From positions 134,409 to 198,408 of the forward strand of contig DCJA01000023.1 of the NCBI GenBank assembly GCA_002317175.1: 64,000 bases of DNA, written 5' to 3'. Positions 8,226-16,817 of the stretch are shown in pieces. This stretch comes from Lachnospiraceae bacterium UBA1712 (GTDB lineage Bacteria > Bacillota > Clostridia > Lachnospirales > Lachnospiraceae). Position numbers and translations under genes: made by a program. The notes beneath the pieces were generated by a model. That model was not told the origin of the DNA, searched no databases, and worked only from the letters and a program-made list of their open reading frames with translations. Position 1 is the stretch's first letter, and every line of letters starts with the position of its first letter.

Positions 8226-8315
8226 ATGTTAAAAACAGTAACATATATTGTTGGAAAATATTGCAATAAGCTTATTAGACCATGGTGTTTCACCGTGGTC
8301 TTTTTTTATTCATGA
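8226..8315 (+). CDS. Leader peptide ORF 2 (29 codons) overlapping the attenuator
   Basis: ATG 8226 has AAAGGA at 8214-8219 (spacing 6) and the frame runs 29 codons to TGA at 8313-8315. The peptide starts MLKTVTYIVGKYCNKL and is hydrophobic and aromatic at its end (PWCFTVVFF). The ORF runs through the whole terminator hairpin at 8277-8307 and stops 6 nt after its T-run. This is the geometry of the BmrB leader peptide, whose translation controls read-through into bmrCD in Bacillus subtilis. Sequence similarity to BmrB is not claimed. Confidence 0.55.
   Translation: MLKTVTYIVGKYCNKLIRPWCFTVVFFYS
8277..8307 (+). terminator. Leader attenuator terminator in front of the BmrC-like gene
   Basis: An 11-bp stem (8277-8287 with 8291-8301, one G.U pair) with a 3-nt loop and seven Ts. 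It lies 25 nt before the transporter start codon, inside leader ORF 2, so it must be read through for expression. A 12-nt palindrome AATAAGCTTATT (8265-8276) directly abuts its left arm and could nucleate an alternative fold. Confidence 0.85.
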
Positions 8316-8331
8316 GAAGGGAGTGGTAGTT

Positions 8332-10044
8332 ATGAAGAAGATAAGTACTTACATATGGCAGTACAAATGGCGATATGTAATAGCAATAAGTGCTCTGTTA
8401 ATTGCAGAGACATTAGACATGTTAGCGCCACAGCTTACAAGAATGGTTGTGGATGATGTAATCGTAGGAAAGGATTTGCAGATTTTTAAGTGGCTGCTTT
8501 TAGGTTACTTGGGTATAGGAGTAAGCAGAGCTATTCTACAGTATGTACGTGAGTACATATTTGATGACACAGCAAATCTAATTTCTACAAAGATACGAAA
8601 GGAACTGTTCTGTCATTTGCAGTCTCTCAGTGCATCGTATTTTGATAAGACAAATACTGGTGAGCTGATGAGCCGAATTAAGGATGACGTTGATCATATC
8701 TGGGATGGACTTGGCTTTGTAAGCATGCTGCTTATAACAGTAGTGTTCCATACAGTAGCAGTTCTTGTATGTATGTTTTCGATAAGCTGGAAGCTCACAT
8801 TTATCCCACTTATTGGAATGGTTATCTGTGCAAGCGTTGCAATCATTATGGAGCAGAAGCTTGGGCAGGTTTATGGCGAGATAAGTGAGGAAAATGCGGT
8901 ACTCAACACTGTTGCTGAAGAGAACCTTGGTGGCGTCAGAACAGTAAAAAGCTTTGCCAGAGAGAAGTTTGAAATACAGAAATTCTTATCTCATAACAAA
9001 AAATATTATGACCTGAACATGCAGCAGTCAAAACTGTTTGTTAAGTATTACCCGGTGTTTTCCGCGGTAACAAAACTTATTCCTGTTCTGGCTCTTTTGT
9101 TTGGTGGTCATTATGTTGTAGATGAAACTCTTACAATTGGTGAGCTTAGCGCATTTGTTGAATATTCCATGAATATTGTATGGCCACTTGAGATGCTTGG
9201 CTGGCTTACCAACTGCTTCTCATCAGCAGTGGCTTCGGGTAAAAAACTGGATGCTATATTTAAGGAACAGCCAACAGTTAAAGAGGATGAAAATCCTATT
9301 GAACTTGAGAAGGTTAATGGAAGCATTACCTTTGAAAATGTGTCATTTCACAAGGAAGACAAGCATGAGATTCTTAAGGGCATCAGCTTTGAGGTAGAAG
9401 CTGGAAAGACACTTGGAATTATGGGTGCTACAGGAGCAGGTAAATCCTCAATTGTCCAGCTCCTACAGAGAATGTATGACGTAACTGACGGTGCAATTAA
9501 GCTTGACGGAGTGGATATTCGTAAGCTTAAGATGTCCCAGGTTCGTAGCTCCATGGAATATGTAATGCAGGATGTGTTCCTGTTCTCTGATACCATAAAT
9601 GAGAACATTAAACTTGGTAAAAAGCGACAGCTTATGGCAAAGGATATCAAAAAGGCAGCCAAGGATGCTTCAGCAAGAAGTTTCATTGAGAAGATGGATG
9701 AAGGATATGAGACAGTTATTGGTGAGCGTGGAGTCGGTCTTTCCGGAGGACAGAAGCAGCGAATCAGTATTGCAAGAGCCCTTGCAAAGAACAATCCAAT
9801 TCTTATAATGGATGACTCAACTTCAGCCCTTGATATGGAAACTGAAGCAGAAATTCAGGAAATGCTAAATAAGAAAGAAAATGTTACAAAGATAATTATT
9901 GCCCATAGAATAAGTGCAGTCCGTAACGCAGATGAAATCATTGTTCTGGATGAAGGACGTGTGGCAGAACGCGGAACACACGATACACTTATGGCACAGA
10001 AGGGCTTGTACTATGACACTTATATGTCACAGTACGCAAGCTAG
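8332..10044 (+). CDS. Heterodimeric multidrug ABC exporter subunit, BmrC-like (degenerate catalytic site)
   Basis: A 570-residue half-transporter: six transmembrane helices (about 15-300) followed by an ATPase domain with Walker A GATGAGKS (365-372), Q-loop Q413, signature LSGGQ (470-474), Walker B LIMDD (491-495) and H-loop H525. Asp495 replaces the usual catalytic glutamate, the hallmark of the degenerate half of heterodimeric exporters such as BmrC or TM287. ATG 8332 is chosen because AAGGGAG (8317-8323) precedes it; the frame is open to 8248 but that would run through the attenuator. The partner is the gene at 10262. Expected substrates are hydrophobic drugs. Expression is probably controlled by the leader at 8033-8331. 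Confidence 0.9.
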   Translation: MKKISTYIWQYKWRYVIAISALLIAETLDMLAPQLTRMVVDDVIVGKDLQIFKWLLLGYLGIGVSRAILQYVREYIFDDTANLISTKIRKELFCHLQSLSASYFDKTNTGELMSRIKDDVDHIWDGLGFVSMLLITVVFHTVAVLVCMFSISWKLTFIPLIGMVICASVAIIMEQKLGQVYGEISEENAVLNTVAEENLGGVRTVKSFAREKFEIQKFLSHNKKYYDLNMQQSKLFVKYYPVFSAVTKLIPVLALLFGGHYVVDETLTIGELSAFVEYSMNIVWPLEMLGWLTNCFSSAVASGKKLDAIFKEQPTVKEDENPIELEKVNGSITFENVSFHKEDKHEILKGISFEVEAGKTLGIMGATGAGKSSIVQLLQRMYDVTDGAIKLDGVDIRKLKMSQVRSSMEYVMQDVFLFSDTINENIKLGKKRQLMAKDIKKAAKDASARSFIEKMDEGYETVIGERGVGLSGGQKQRISIARALAKNNPILIMDDSTSALDMETEAEIQEMLNKKENVTKIIIAHRISAVRNADEIIVLDEGRVAERGTHDTLMAQKGLYYDTYMSQYAS

Positions 10045-10086
10045 TTACTAGTCCTTTTGCTATGGGGCATCATTGCTTAACTAAGT

Positions 10087-10216
10087 GCTCATTCATTATG
10101 CTTCCATCGAAGACCATTGAGGGGCGTCAGCACTTAGCGAGCTCGTGAGCGAGCTTAGTACTGCTACGCTCATCATCAAGCGCAAGCGGGTCTTCGAGGA
10201 AACATAATGGATGAGC
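10087..10216 (+). repeat. Structured dispersed element, copy A
   Basis: A 130-nt imperfect hairpin between the two exporter genes. The outer stem is 10087-10100 with 10203-10216 (14 bp, one G.U), the inner stem TCGAAGACC/GGGTCTTCGA, and the core 10111-10192 aligns along its length with copies B (27596-27730) and C (40321-40446, opposite strand). Inside the core a stem CAGCACTTAG/CTTAGTACTG with conserved C.A and T.T mismatches leads to a tandem GA/GA internal loop and a short terminal hairpin GCTC/GAGC. Arms differ between copies but stay complementary, so the fold rather than the sequence is conserved. Its function is unknown; a structured RNA is the leading interpretation. Confidence 0.8.
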
Positions 10217-10261
10217 TTTTCAAGCAAGCTTGGGATGAGCAGAAAAAGGGAGGTGATAGTA

Positions 10262-12049
10262 ATGGCTATCAATTCAACAAAGACAGATGAAAAAAGTGTT
10301 GAAAAGAATAAGCTGCAGACCTTAAAGAGGCTGTATGCATATCTCTTTGCATATAAGGGAACGCTTGTGCTGGTGTTGATGATTATGGCATTTGGTATGT
10401 TTGCCAGTCTTGTTAATCCAAAGATAATTCAGGTAGCAATAGATGATTATATCAGTGTAGGAAATATTGAAGGATTATATAAGCTGGTGGCCTTTGTAAT
10501 AATACTCAATTTACTGGTTGTAGTAGCTGATAAGATAAGAATGTATGTTATGGCCAAGGTATGTAATGAGATACTTCTGACTATCAGACAGGAGTTATAT
10601 ACTCATATTCAGAAACTTGACTTCGCATTTTTTGACAGCCGACCAACAGGCAAGATACTATCCCGTATTATTGGAGATATTAACTCATTAAAAGATGTAT
10701 TAAATAACAGTGTAACAACAATGATTCCTAATATTTGTACAGTTGTATGCGTGGCAGTTATTATGCTTTGTATGAACTGGAAGCTGGCAATAGCATGTAT
10801 GTTGACTCTTCCGGTCATGATATCGGCAACTGTTTATATTGAGAATCATGCCCATAAATACTGGAGTGATTTTAGAAAGAAATCCTCTAACTTAAATGCC
10901 TTCCTCCATGAAGACATGGCAGGTATGAGAATCATCCAGAGCTTTAATGCAGAGGATGAAACAGAGGAAACCTTTGATGAACTTGTAGGAGCTCATCGAA
11001 ACACATTTTTAAAAGCCTGCAGTTACAGTGACGCATTTGGACCAGTTATCGATTTCTCATGGGGACTTGGTTCAATTCTCATGTACGTTACAGGTATTCT
11101 GATTATCGGACCTGACAATATTTCGGTTGGTGAGATTATGGCCTTTGGTTCATATCTGTATATGTTCTTCTGGCCAATACAGAACATTGCAAGCTTTTAC
11201 AATAATCTGGTAACAAATATTGCGGCAGCAGACCGAGTATTTGAGATTCTTGATACAGAGCCAGATATAAGTGACGCATCAGATGTTGCTGAAATACCAG
11301 AGATTAAGGGTAATGTTACTTTTGAAAATGTGACCTTTGCATATGATGATCACACCAGGGTTTTGCAAAACGTAAGCTTTGATATTAAACCTGGAGAGAC
11401 GATAGCTCTTGTTGGTCCAACCGGTGCCGGAAAGAGTACAATTGTTAACCTTATTAGCAGATTCTATGACGTACAGGAAGGACGCGTACTGATTGACGGT
11501 ATGGATGTTAAAAAGGTGAGTATTGAAAGTCTTCGTAAACAAATGGGCATCATGACTCAGGACAATTTCCTTTTCACAGGAACCATAAGGGAAAACATCC
11601 GTTATGGACGACTTGACGCAACTGATGAAGAGGTTGAGGCAGCAGCAAAGGCAGTAAATGCCCACGACTTTATTATGAAGCTTGAAAAGGGTTATGACAC
11701 AGAGCTTAAGGAGCGAGGCGGTGGTCTTTCAATTGGACAGAAGCAGCTTCTCGCATTTGCAAGAACTATGGTATCGCTTCCAAAGATTCTTATCCTTGAC
11801 GAGGCAACAAGTAGTATTGATACAAAAACAGAGCGACTGGTTCAAAATGGCATAGAGCACCTTTTAGCAGGCAGAACTTCATTTGTAATTGCCCACAGAC
11901 TCTCTACAATAGAGAAAGCAGACAGAATATTTGTGGTTGATGAAGGCGGCATCTGTGAGGAGGGTACTGCAAAGGAACTTATGGAACGCAAAGGAATGTA
12001 TTATAATCTCTATATGGCTCAGTTTGGTGATGCGGCATTGGGGGCTTAG
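10262..12049 (+). CDS. Heterodimeric multidrug ABC exporter subunit, BmrD-like (consensus catalytic site)
   Basis: A 595-residue half-transporter: N-terminal cytoplasmic stretch, six membrane helices (about 30-310) and ATPase domain with Walker A GPTGAGKS (385-392), signature LSIGQ (489-493, glycine replaced), Walker B ILILDE (509-514) with catalytic Glu514 and an IAHRLST switch. The altered signature here and the Asp in the partner's Walker B together give one consensus and one degenerate ATP site, as expected for a BmrC/BmrD pair. ATG 10262 follows AGGGAGGTGAT; an in-frame upstream ATG at 10211 lies inside structured element A and has no ribosome site. The 217-nt gap to the upstream gene is filled largely by that element. 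Confidence 0.9.
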   Translation: MAINSTKTDEKSVEKNKLQTLKRLYAYLFAYKGTLVLVLMIMAFGMFASLVNPKIIQVAIDDYISVGNIEGLYKLVAFVIILNLLVVVADKIRMYVMAKVCNEILLTIRQELYTHIQKLDFAFFDSRPTGKILSRIIGDINSLKDVLNNSVTTMIPNICTVVCVAVIMLCMNWKLAIACMLTLPVMISATVYIENHAHKYWSDFRKKSSNLNAFLHEDMAGMRIIQSFNAEDETEETFDELVGAHRNTFLKACSYSDAFGPVIDFSWGLGSILMYVTGILIIGPDNISVGEIMAFGSYLYMFFWPIQNIASFYNNLVTNIAAADRVFEILDTEPDISDASDVAEIPEIKGNVTFENVTFAYDDHTRVLQNVSFDIKPGETIALVGPTGAGKSTIVNLISRFYDVQEGRVLIDGMDVKKVSIESLRKQMGIMTQDNFLFTGTIRENIRYGRLDATDEEVEAAAKAVNAHDFIMKLEKGYDTELKERGGGLSIGQKQLLAFARTMVSLPKILILDEATSSIDTKTERLVQNGIEHLLAGRTSFVIAHRLSTIEKADRIFVVDEGGICEEGTAKELMERKGMYYNLYMAQFGDAALGA

Positions 12050-12105
12050 AACACAGACTATTGCGCCAGTATTAAACAGGAACATCTTGAGGGAGAGTAA
12101 ACAAA

Positions 12106-13959
12106 ATGAAAAATGAGATAGGGAAAGGCAGAGCATTCCTGAATACAATTTATTCGTTAAAAATTATGTGGCAGATATCTCCGGGAAAAGTAATTCACTC
12201 GGGATTAATGAGGCTGATCGGATATTTTGAATGGCTGTTTTACAGTGCATTCTTTATGGTATATGTGATTAATTCGCTTGAGGCGGGTGAGCGCTTTGGC
12301 CGAATGATGATTTTTCTTGGAATAACTGCTTCTGTGTTTGTATGCATAAATCTTTATTATGCTTACATTAAGGGTAAATTTTTACCTGAAGTTGAACCAA
12401 AGATAAATGCAGGTATATACAATAAATTATTAAAAAAGGCAGTTAACGTCGAACTTGAGTGCTTCGAAAACAGCGACTTCTACAACAAATATACTCTTGC
12501 CATGGAGAAATCTGATGTCAGACTAACAGAAACAGTGGACTCATTTTTCGGTGTAGTATTTGGATTTTGCGCAAGTATATTTGCATTCTTATATATGTAC
12601 AATGTAGATCATATGTCTATTCTGTTTATTCTCTTTCCTATCATAGGAAACTTCGGATTCAACAGAGTAGTCAGCAAGATTGATTACAAGAGAAATGAGG
12701 AACTCGCACCTTACAACAGGACCGTCGCATATGTAAATCGTGTCATGTATATGCCGGAATATGCGAAGGAAATGCGACTGACAGATGTATTCAGACTGAT
12801 GAAGAAAGAGTACAGAACTGCAATCCAGGGAATGTCTGAAGTTGCTCACAAATACACTCTGAAATCAATGATTTTTCACTGGCTGTATGTCAATTTTACC
12901 TTCACTTTTATATTTGAAGGTATGCTGATGTATGGAGCCTACAGAGCGCTTGTCTCACATACGCTGGGGCTGGCGCAGCTTGCAATTATTACAAGTATGA
13001 TGGTTTCCACAACCTGGATACTGATTGGATTCACAGAAAGTATTACAGCAAGTTTTAAAAATGGTCTTTTTATCGAATATCTGAAAAACTTCCTTGAGTA
13101 TGAGGAGAAAATTCCAGAGGATATGGATGGAGAAGACCCAGGAGATAAGATACATTCTCTTGAGTTTCGCAATGTGTCATTTGCTTATAAAGAGGAAGAG
13201 GTTATAAACAACCTCAACATGGTTTTTGAGGAAAATGGTAAGTACGCGCTTGTTGGGCATAACGGAGCAGGTAAGACAACAATCATCAAGCTTTTGCTTC
13301 GCTTCTACGATCCGACTGGGGGCGTTATCCTGCTTAATGGCAAAGATATCAGGACCTATAATCTGAGAAAATACCGTAATCTTTTTGCTACCGCATTTCA
13401 GGATAATCGTTTATTTTCTATGTCAGTTATGGATAACGTTCTGATGAAAGAAGATTATGAAAAGAACGAGGATGGTTTGCTGGAAAATGAGAAGAGAGAG
13501 GCAGTTGCTGATGCGCTAAAACTGTCTGGTGTCTATGACAAAATCATGACCTTACCAAAGGGAATAGATACCATTCTTACCAGGGAGTTTGACGAAGAAG
13601 GTGCCATGCTTTCAGGAGGTGAAACTCAGAAAATCGTTGTATCGCGCGCATTTGTTAAAAAGTGCCCATTCAAGGTATTCGACGAGCCATCAAGTGCACT
13701 GGACCCAATTGCTGAATATCAGTTATTTGAAAATATCACAAATAACTGCAAAGATAACATTCTTGTGTTCATCTCACACAGACTTTCTTCCGTAAAAAAT
13801 GCGGACAGGATATATCTTCTTGAGCATGGAACAGTGAGCGAGATGGGTACCCACGACGAGTTAATGAATCAAAATGGAACTTATGCAGATATGTATATCA
13901 AGCAGGCACGAAATTACCTGGCAGATAATCAGTATCTGAATAGGAAGGAGGCGCTATGA
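12106..13959 (+). CDS. ABC transporter, fused permease/ATP-binding protein
   Basis: A 617-residue exporter half: membrane helices in about 35-325, then an ATPase domain with Walker A GHNGAGKTT (384-392), signature LSGGE (502-506), Walker B with FDEPSSALD (catalytic Glu527) and ISHRLSS switch. A helical insert of acidic/basic residues precedes the signature (about 448-470). The region ECFENSDFYNKYTLAMEKSD matches the coupling-helix region of a clostridial ABC family of unknown substrate that always comes in tandem pairs. GGGAG precedes ATG 12106. It lies 56 nt after the BmrD-like gene and overlaps the next ABC gene by 4 nt. Peptide export is possible. Confidence 0.85.
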   Translation: MKNEIGKGRAFLNTIYSLKIMWQISPGKVIHSGLMRLIGYFEWLFYSAFFMVYVINSLEAGERFGRMMIFLGITASVFVCINLYYAYIKGKFLPEVEPKINAGIYNKLLKKAVNVELECFENSDFYNKYTLAMEKSDVRLTETVDSFFGVVFGFCASIFAFLYMYNVDHMSILFILFPIIGNFGFNRVVSKIDYKRNEELAPYNRTVAYVNRVMYMPEYAKEMRLTDVFRLMKKEYRTAIQGMSEVAHKYTLKSMIFHWLYVNFTFTFIFEGMLMYGAYRALVSHTLGLAQLAIITSMMVSTTWILIGFTESITASFKNGLFIEYLKNFLEYEEKIPEDMDGEDPGDKIHSLEFRNVSFAYKEEEVINNLNMVFEENGKYALVGHNGAGKTTIIKLLLRFYDPTGGVILLNGKDIRTYNLRKYRNLFATAFQDNRLFSMSVMDNVLMKEDYEKNEDGLLENEKREAVADALKLSGVYDKIMTLPKGIDTILTREFDEEGAMLSGGETQKIVVSRAFVKKCPFKVFDEPSSALDPIAEYQLFENITNNCKDNILVFISHRLSSVKNADRIYLLEHGTVSEMGTHDELMNQNGTYADMYIKQARNYLADNQYLNRKEAL

Positions 13960-15752
13960 AAAATGTGTTAAAAAATCACATGTATATGTGGCGACTCTGC
14001 TTTAAAGTATGCCCTGGATATATGCTTTATACAATATTTGATGCTTTCAGATATCGATTTATGATTTTTTTGGAGCATACGCTGTGTATAAGATATATAC
14101 TTCGTTGTGCTGAATATGGTGAACCATTTTATAAGGCATTTATATTCGTTGGTATTGTAGCATTACTTATGTTTTTGCTGATGATTCCAGATGGATATTT
14201 TGCACACACCTGGCATTTTACTGCAAAACCCAAACTGTATAGAGCACTTAAGGAGCAAATGTTTGAGAAGGCTTCTGTTTTGGATTTGGACTGTTATGAC
14301 AATCCGGAATACTACAACAAATTTGTTCTTGCGGTTTCAGAAGCAGAGAATTCGATTGAAAGATTTTTAACAACAGTAAAAAATGCTGTTCAGTGTATAA
14401 CAGCACTGACATCACTTGGCATATTCTACCTGTTGGTAGACTGGAAGGGAATAGTCTTTGTACTGGTATCGTTTGTACTCAGATTTATCTTATCCAAAAA
14501 ACTTAATAAGGTTAATTATGATGTCAGACTGGAAGTTAATCCTAAGGAAAGAAAGCGTAATTACGTTAATCGTATTTTGTATCTGAAGGACTATGCCAAG
14601 GAACTGAGAATGCATCCGGGGGTTGGCAGATACTTAAGAGATGAGTTTGAACTGGCCAATTCTGAGATGATAGAGATCAACAGGAAGGCATCAATGAAGC
14701 GTAGTATTCTTAGCTTTTCAAGAGTATATCTTGTGGGGGATTTTATCACAGACGTTCTGTATATCGCTTATTTGATCTATAGTGCAGCAGTTTTACATAC
14801 AGTTGATTATAGTAGCGCAGTTGTTCTGTTTAACAATCAGGGAAGTCTTCGCGGTAGCATGAATATGCTGGCCGATCTCATTTCCCAGACTCATGAAAAC
14901 AGTCTTTACATTGATAAAATACGTGAATTCCTTGCATACGAGCCAGTGATTGAGAAGGATGAGGGCGGTCTGGTGCCAGAGGGAATTGGCAAGCTGTCCA
15001 TTAAGGATATGTCATTTCGTTACAGGGAGGATACTCCAAACATACTGAATCACATTTCTCTTGAGGTTAATCCGGGAGAGCATATTGCAATCGTTGGATA
15101 TAATGGCGCCGGAAAGACAACACTTATTAAACTTTTGATGAGACTTTACGATCCAACGGAAGGTGAGATAACTTATCATAGCGGAAATATTGCGAAGTAC
15201 AGGCCTACGGATTATAGAAGACGTTTTGGAGTTGTATTTCAGGATTTCCAGTTGTATGGCGCAAAGCTTGCCAACAACGTTGTGATGGATGACCTTTCAG
15301 ATGATGCACTTGATTCTGAGAAGGAAAAGATGACTGATGCGCTTGAGCGAGCTGGATTTGGTGAAAGACTTAAGTCTCTGAACAAAGGTCTTTTGACATC
15401 CGTTACTACTGAATTTGACAAAGAGGGTGTTGATTTCTCAGGTGGTGAAGGTCAGAAAATTGCTATATCGAGAGCATTTTATAAAGATGCTGACATATTG
15501 ATCATGGATGAGCCATCAAGTGCACTTGATCCAATCGCAGAATACGAACTTAACAGCGCCATGGAAGAGGCTGCTGAAGGAAAAACAGTGTTCTATATTT
15601 CACACCGACTTTCTACTACGCGAAATGCGGACAGAATCATTATGTTAGAAAAGGGTAGTATAATCGAAGAGGGAACACACGATCAGTTGCTTGCACTCAA
15701 TGGCAAATATGCTCAGATGTGGAAGGTACAGTCAGGCAATTATGAGAAATGA
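13956..15752 (+). CDS. ABC transporter, fused permease/ATP-binding protein (partner of preceding gene)
   Basis: A 598-residue paralogue of the gene before it, with which it overlaps by ATGA: membrane part about 20-320 (coupling region CYDNPEYYNKFVLAVSEAE), ATPase with Walker A GYNGAGKTT (381-389), signature FSGGEGQK, Walker B LIMDEPSSALDP and ISHRLST switch. Both partners keep the catalytic Glu, unlike the BmrCD-like pair upstream. GGAGG is present just before the start. The two genes probably make one heterodimeric exporter. Substrate not evident. Confidence 0.85.
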   Translation: MKNVLKNHMYMWRLCFKVCPGYMLYTIFDAFRYRFMIFLEHTLCIRYILRCAEYGEPFYKAFIFVGIVALLMFLLMIPDGYFAHTWHFTAKPKLYRALKEQMFEKASVLDLDCYDNPEYYNKFVLAVSEAENSIERFLTTVKNAVQCITALTSLGIFYLLVDWKGIVFVLVSFVLRFILSKKLNKVNYDVRLEVNPKERKRNYVNRILYLKDYAKELRMHPGVGRYLRDEFELANSEMIEINRKASMKRSILSFSRVYLVGDFITDVLYIAYLIYSAAVLHTVDYSSAVVLFNNQGSLRGSMNMLADLISQTHENSLYIDKIREFLAYEPVIEKDEGGLVPEGIGKLSIKDMSFRYREDTPNILNHISLEVNPGEHIAIVGYNGAGKTTLIKLLMRLYDPTEGEITYHSGNIAKYRPTDYRRRFGVVFQDFQLYGAKLANNVVMDDLSDDALDSEKEKMTDALERAGFGERLKSLNKGLLTSVTTEFDKEGVDFSGGEGQKIAISRAFYKDADILIMDEPSSALDPIAEYELNSAMEEAAEGKTVFYISHRLSTTRNADRIIMLEKGSIIEEGTHDQLLALNGKYAQMWKVQSGNYEK

Positions 15753-16707
15753 GATATTTAAGGGCATGAAGGAAAAACAAATTATCTGGGAAAAGAATTT
15801 AGTGGTCATATGTGGTGCATTGATCTGCTGTTTTTTGTGGGGCAGCGCATTTCCATTTATCAAAATAGGATATTCGCTACTTGGAATAGATGCTTCTGAT
15901 ACGGCATCGCAGATTCTGTTTGGCGGAGTAAGGTTTATTATTGCGGGAATAATGGCTGTAATAATAGGGAGTGTGCTTCAAAGAAGACTACTGTTTCCTA
16001 GGCCTGATGAAGTTAAACGAGTTGCTTTCATTTCAATTTTTCAGACCATTGGCCAGTATATTCTATTCTATATTGGAATGGCTCATACCAGTGGAGTGAG
16101 GGGAGCGATTATTGAAGGCTCCAATGTATTTGTTGCAATATTTGTGGCCAGTTGTATTTTTAGACAGGAGAAGCTGACTACAAGAAAAGTTGTAGGTAGT
16201 ATTATCGGGTTTATTGGTGTAATAGTGATTAATCTTGGTGGACAATCTCTTGGTTCGGGAAGCTTTCTGACAGGAGATCTGATGGTATTTGCGTCCACCT
16301 TCTGTTATGCGTTGTCCTCAGTACTCCTAAAGAGATATTCAGTAAAAAGCAATACTGTGATGATTAGCGGATATCAGTTTATACTTGGTGGAATAGTTAT
16401 GTCAGTGGTAGGTTTGTGCATGGGTGGAAGCCTTAGGGTAAGCGATGCCAAGAGCATGGCTGTACTGCTTTATCTTGCTTTTATATCAGCCGCAGCATAT
16501 TCGCTTTGGGGCGTACTTCTTAAGTACAATCCTATTTCAAAGGTGGCAGTAATCGGATTTATGAATCCTGTGTTTGGAGTTATTCTTTCCTCGGTTTTAC
16601 TGGATGAAGGGGCAGGGCTTGGAATAGAGAGTCTACTGGCATTACTTCTCATCTGCGCAGGAATAGTAATCGTAAACAGAGATAAGGACAACAAAGTCGA
16701 AAATTAA
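15742..16707 (+). CDS. EamA/DMT superfamily transporter
   Basis: A 321-residue, ten-helix membrane protein with the two EamA repeats (about 20-155 and 170-310), each starting with a W-G-S-x-F-type helix (CCFLWGSAFPFIKIGYS in the first) and ending with a G-x-x-x-V-I-x-x-G helix. Family members export amino acids, nucleosides or other metabolites. Start is uncertain: ATG 15742 overlaps the end of the ABC gene; ATG 15766 would also work but has AGGG only one base away. It appears to be the last gene of the exporter operon. Confidence 0.8.
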   Translation: MRNEIFKGMKEKQIIWEKNLVVICGALICCFLWGSAFPFIKIGYSLLGIDASDTASQILFGGVRFIIAGIMAVIIGSVLQRRLLFPRPDEVKRVAFISIFQTIGQYILFYIGMAHTSGVRGAIIEGSNVFVAIFVASCIFRQEKLTTRKVVGSIIGFIGVIVINLGGQSLGSGSFLTGDLMVFASTFCYALSSVLLKRYSVKSNTVMISGYQFILGGIVMSVVGLCMGGSLRVSDAKSMAVLLYLAFISAAAYSLWGVLLKYNPISKVAVIGFMNPVFGVILSSVLLDEGAGLGIESLLALLLICAGIVIVNRDKDNKVEN

Positions 16708-16731
16708 GTATTATCTGGCATATATAGCTTA

Positions 16732-16760
16732 TAGAAACTGGCTTTTGCTAGGTGTATAAT
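16732..16760 (+). promoter_or_regulatory. Possible rubrerythrin promoter
   Basis: TATAAT at 16755-16760 with a 17-bp spacer to TAGAAA at 16732-16737. The -10 is perfect, the -35 weak. Confidence 0.45.
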
Positions 16761-16817
16761 TGGTTACATACAGCGAGCGCTAACTAATATAATATGGCGC
16801 CAAAAGGAGAAGACACT

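Noticed and set aside
10211..10261. Alternative upstream start for the BmrD-like gene
   Set aside because: It is within the right arm of structured element A and lacks a ribosome site, whereas ATG 10262 has AGGGAGG.
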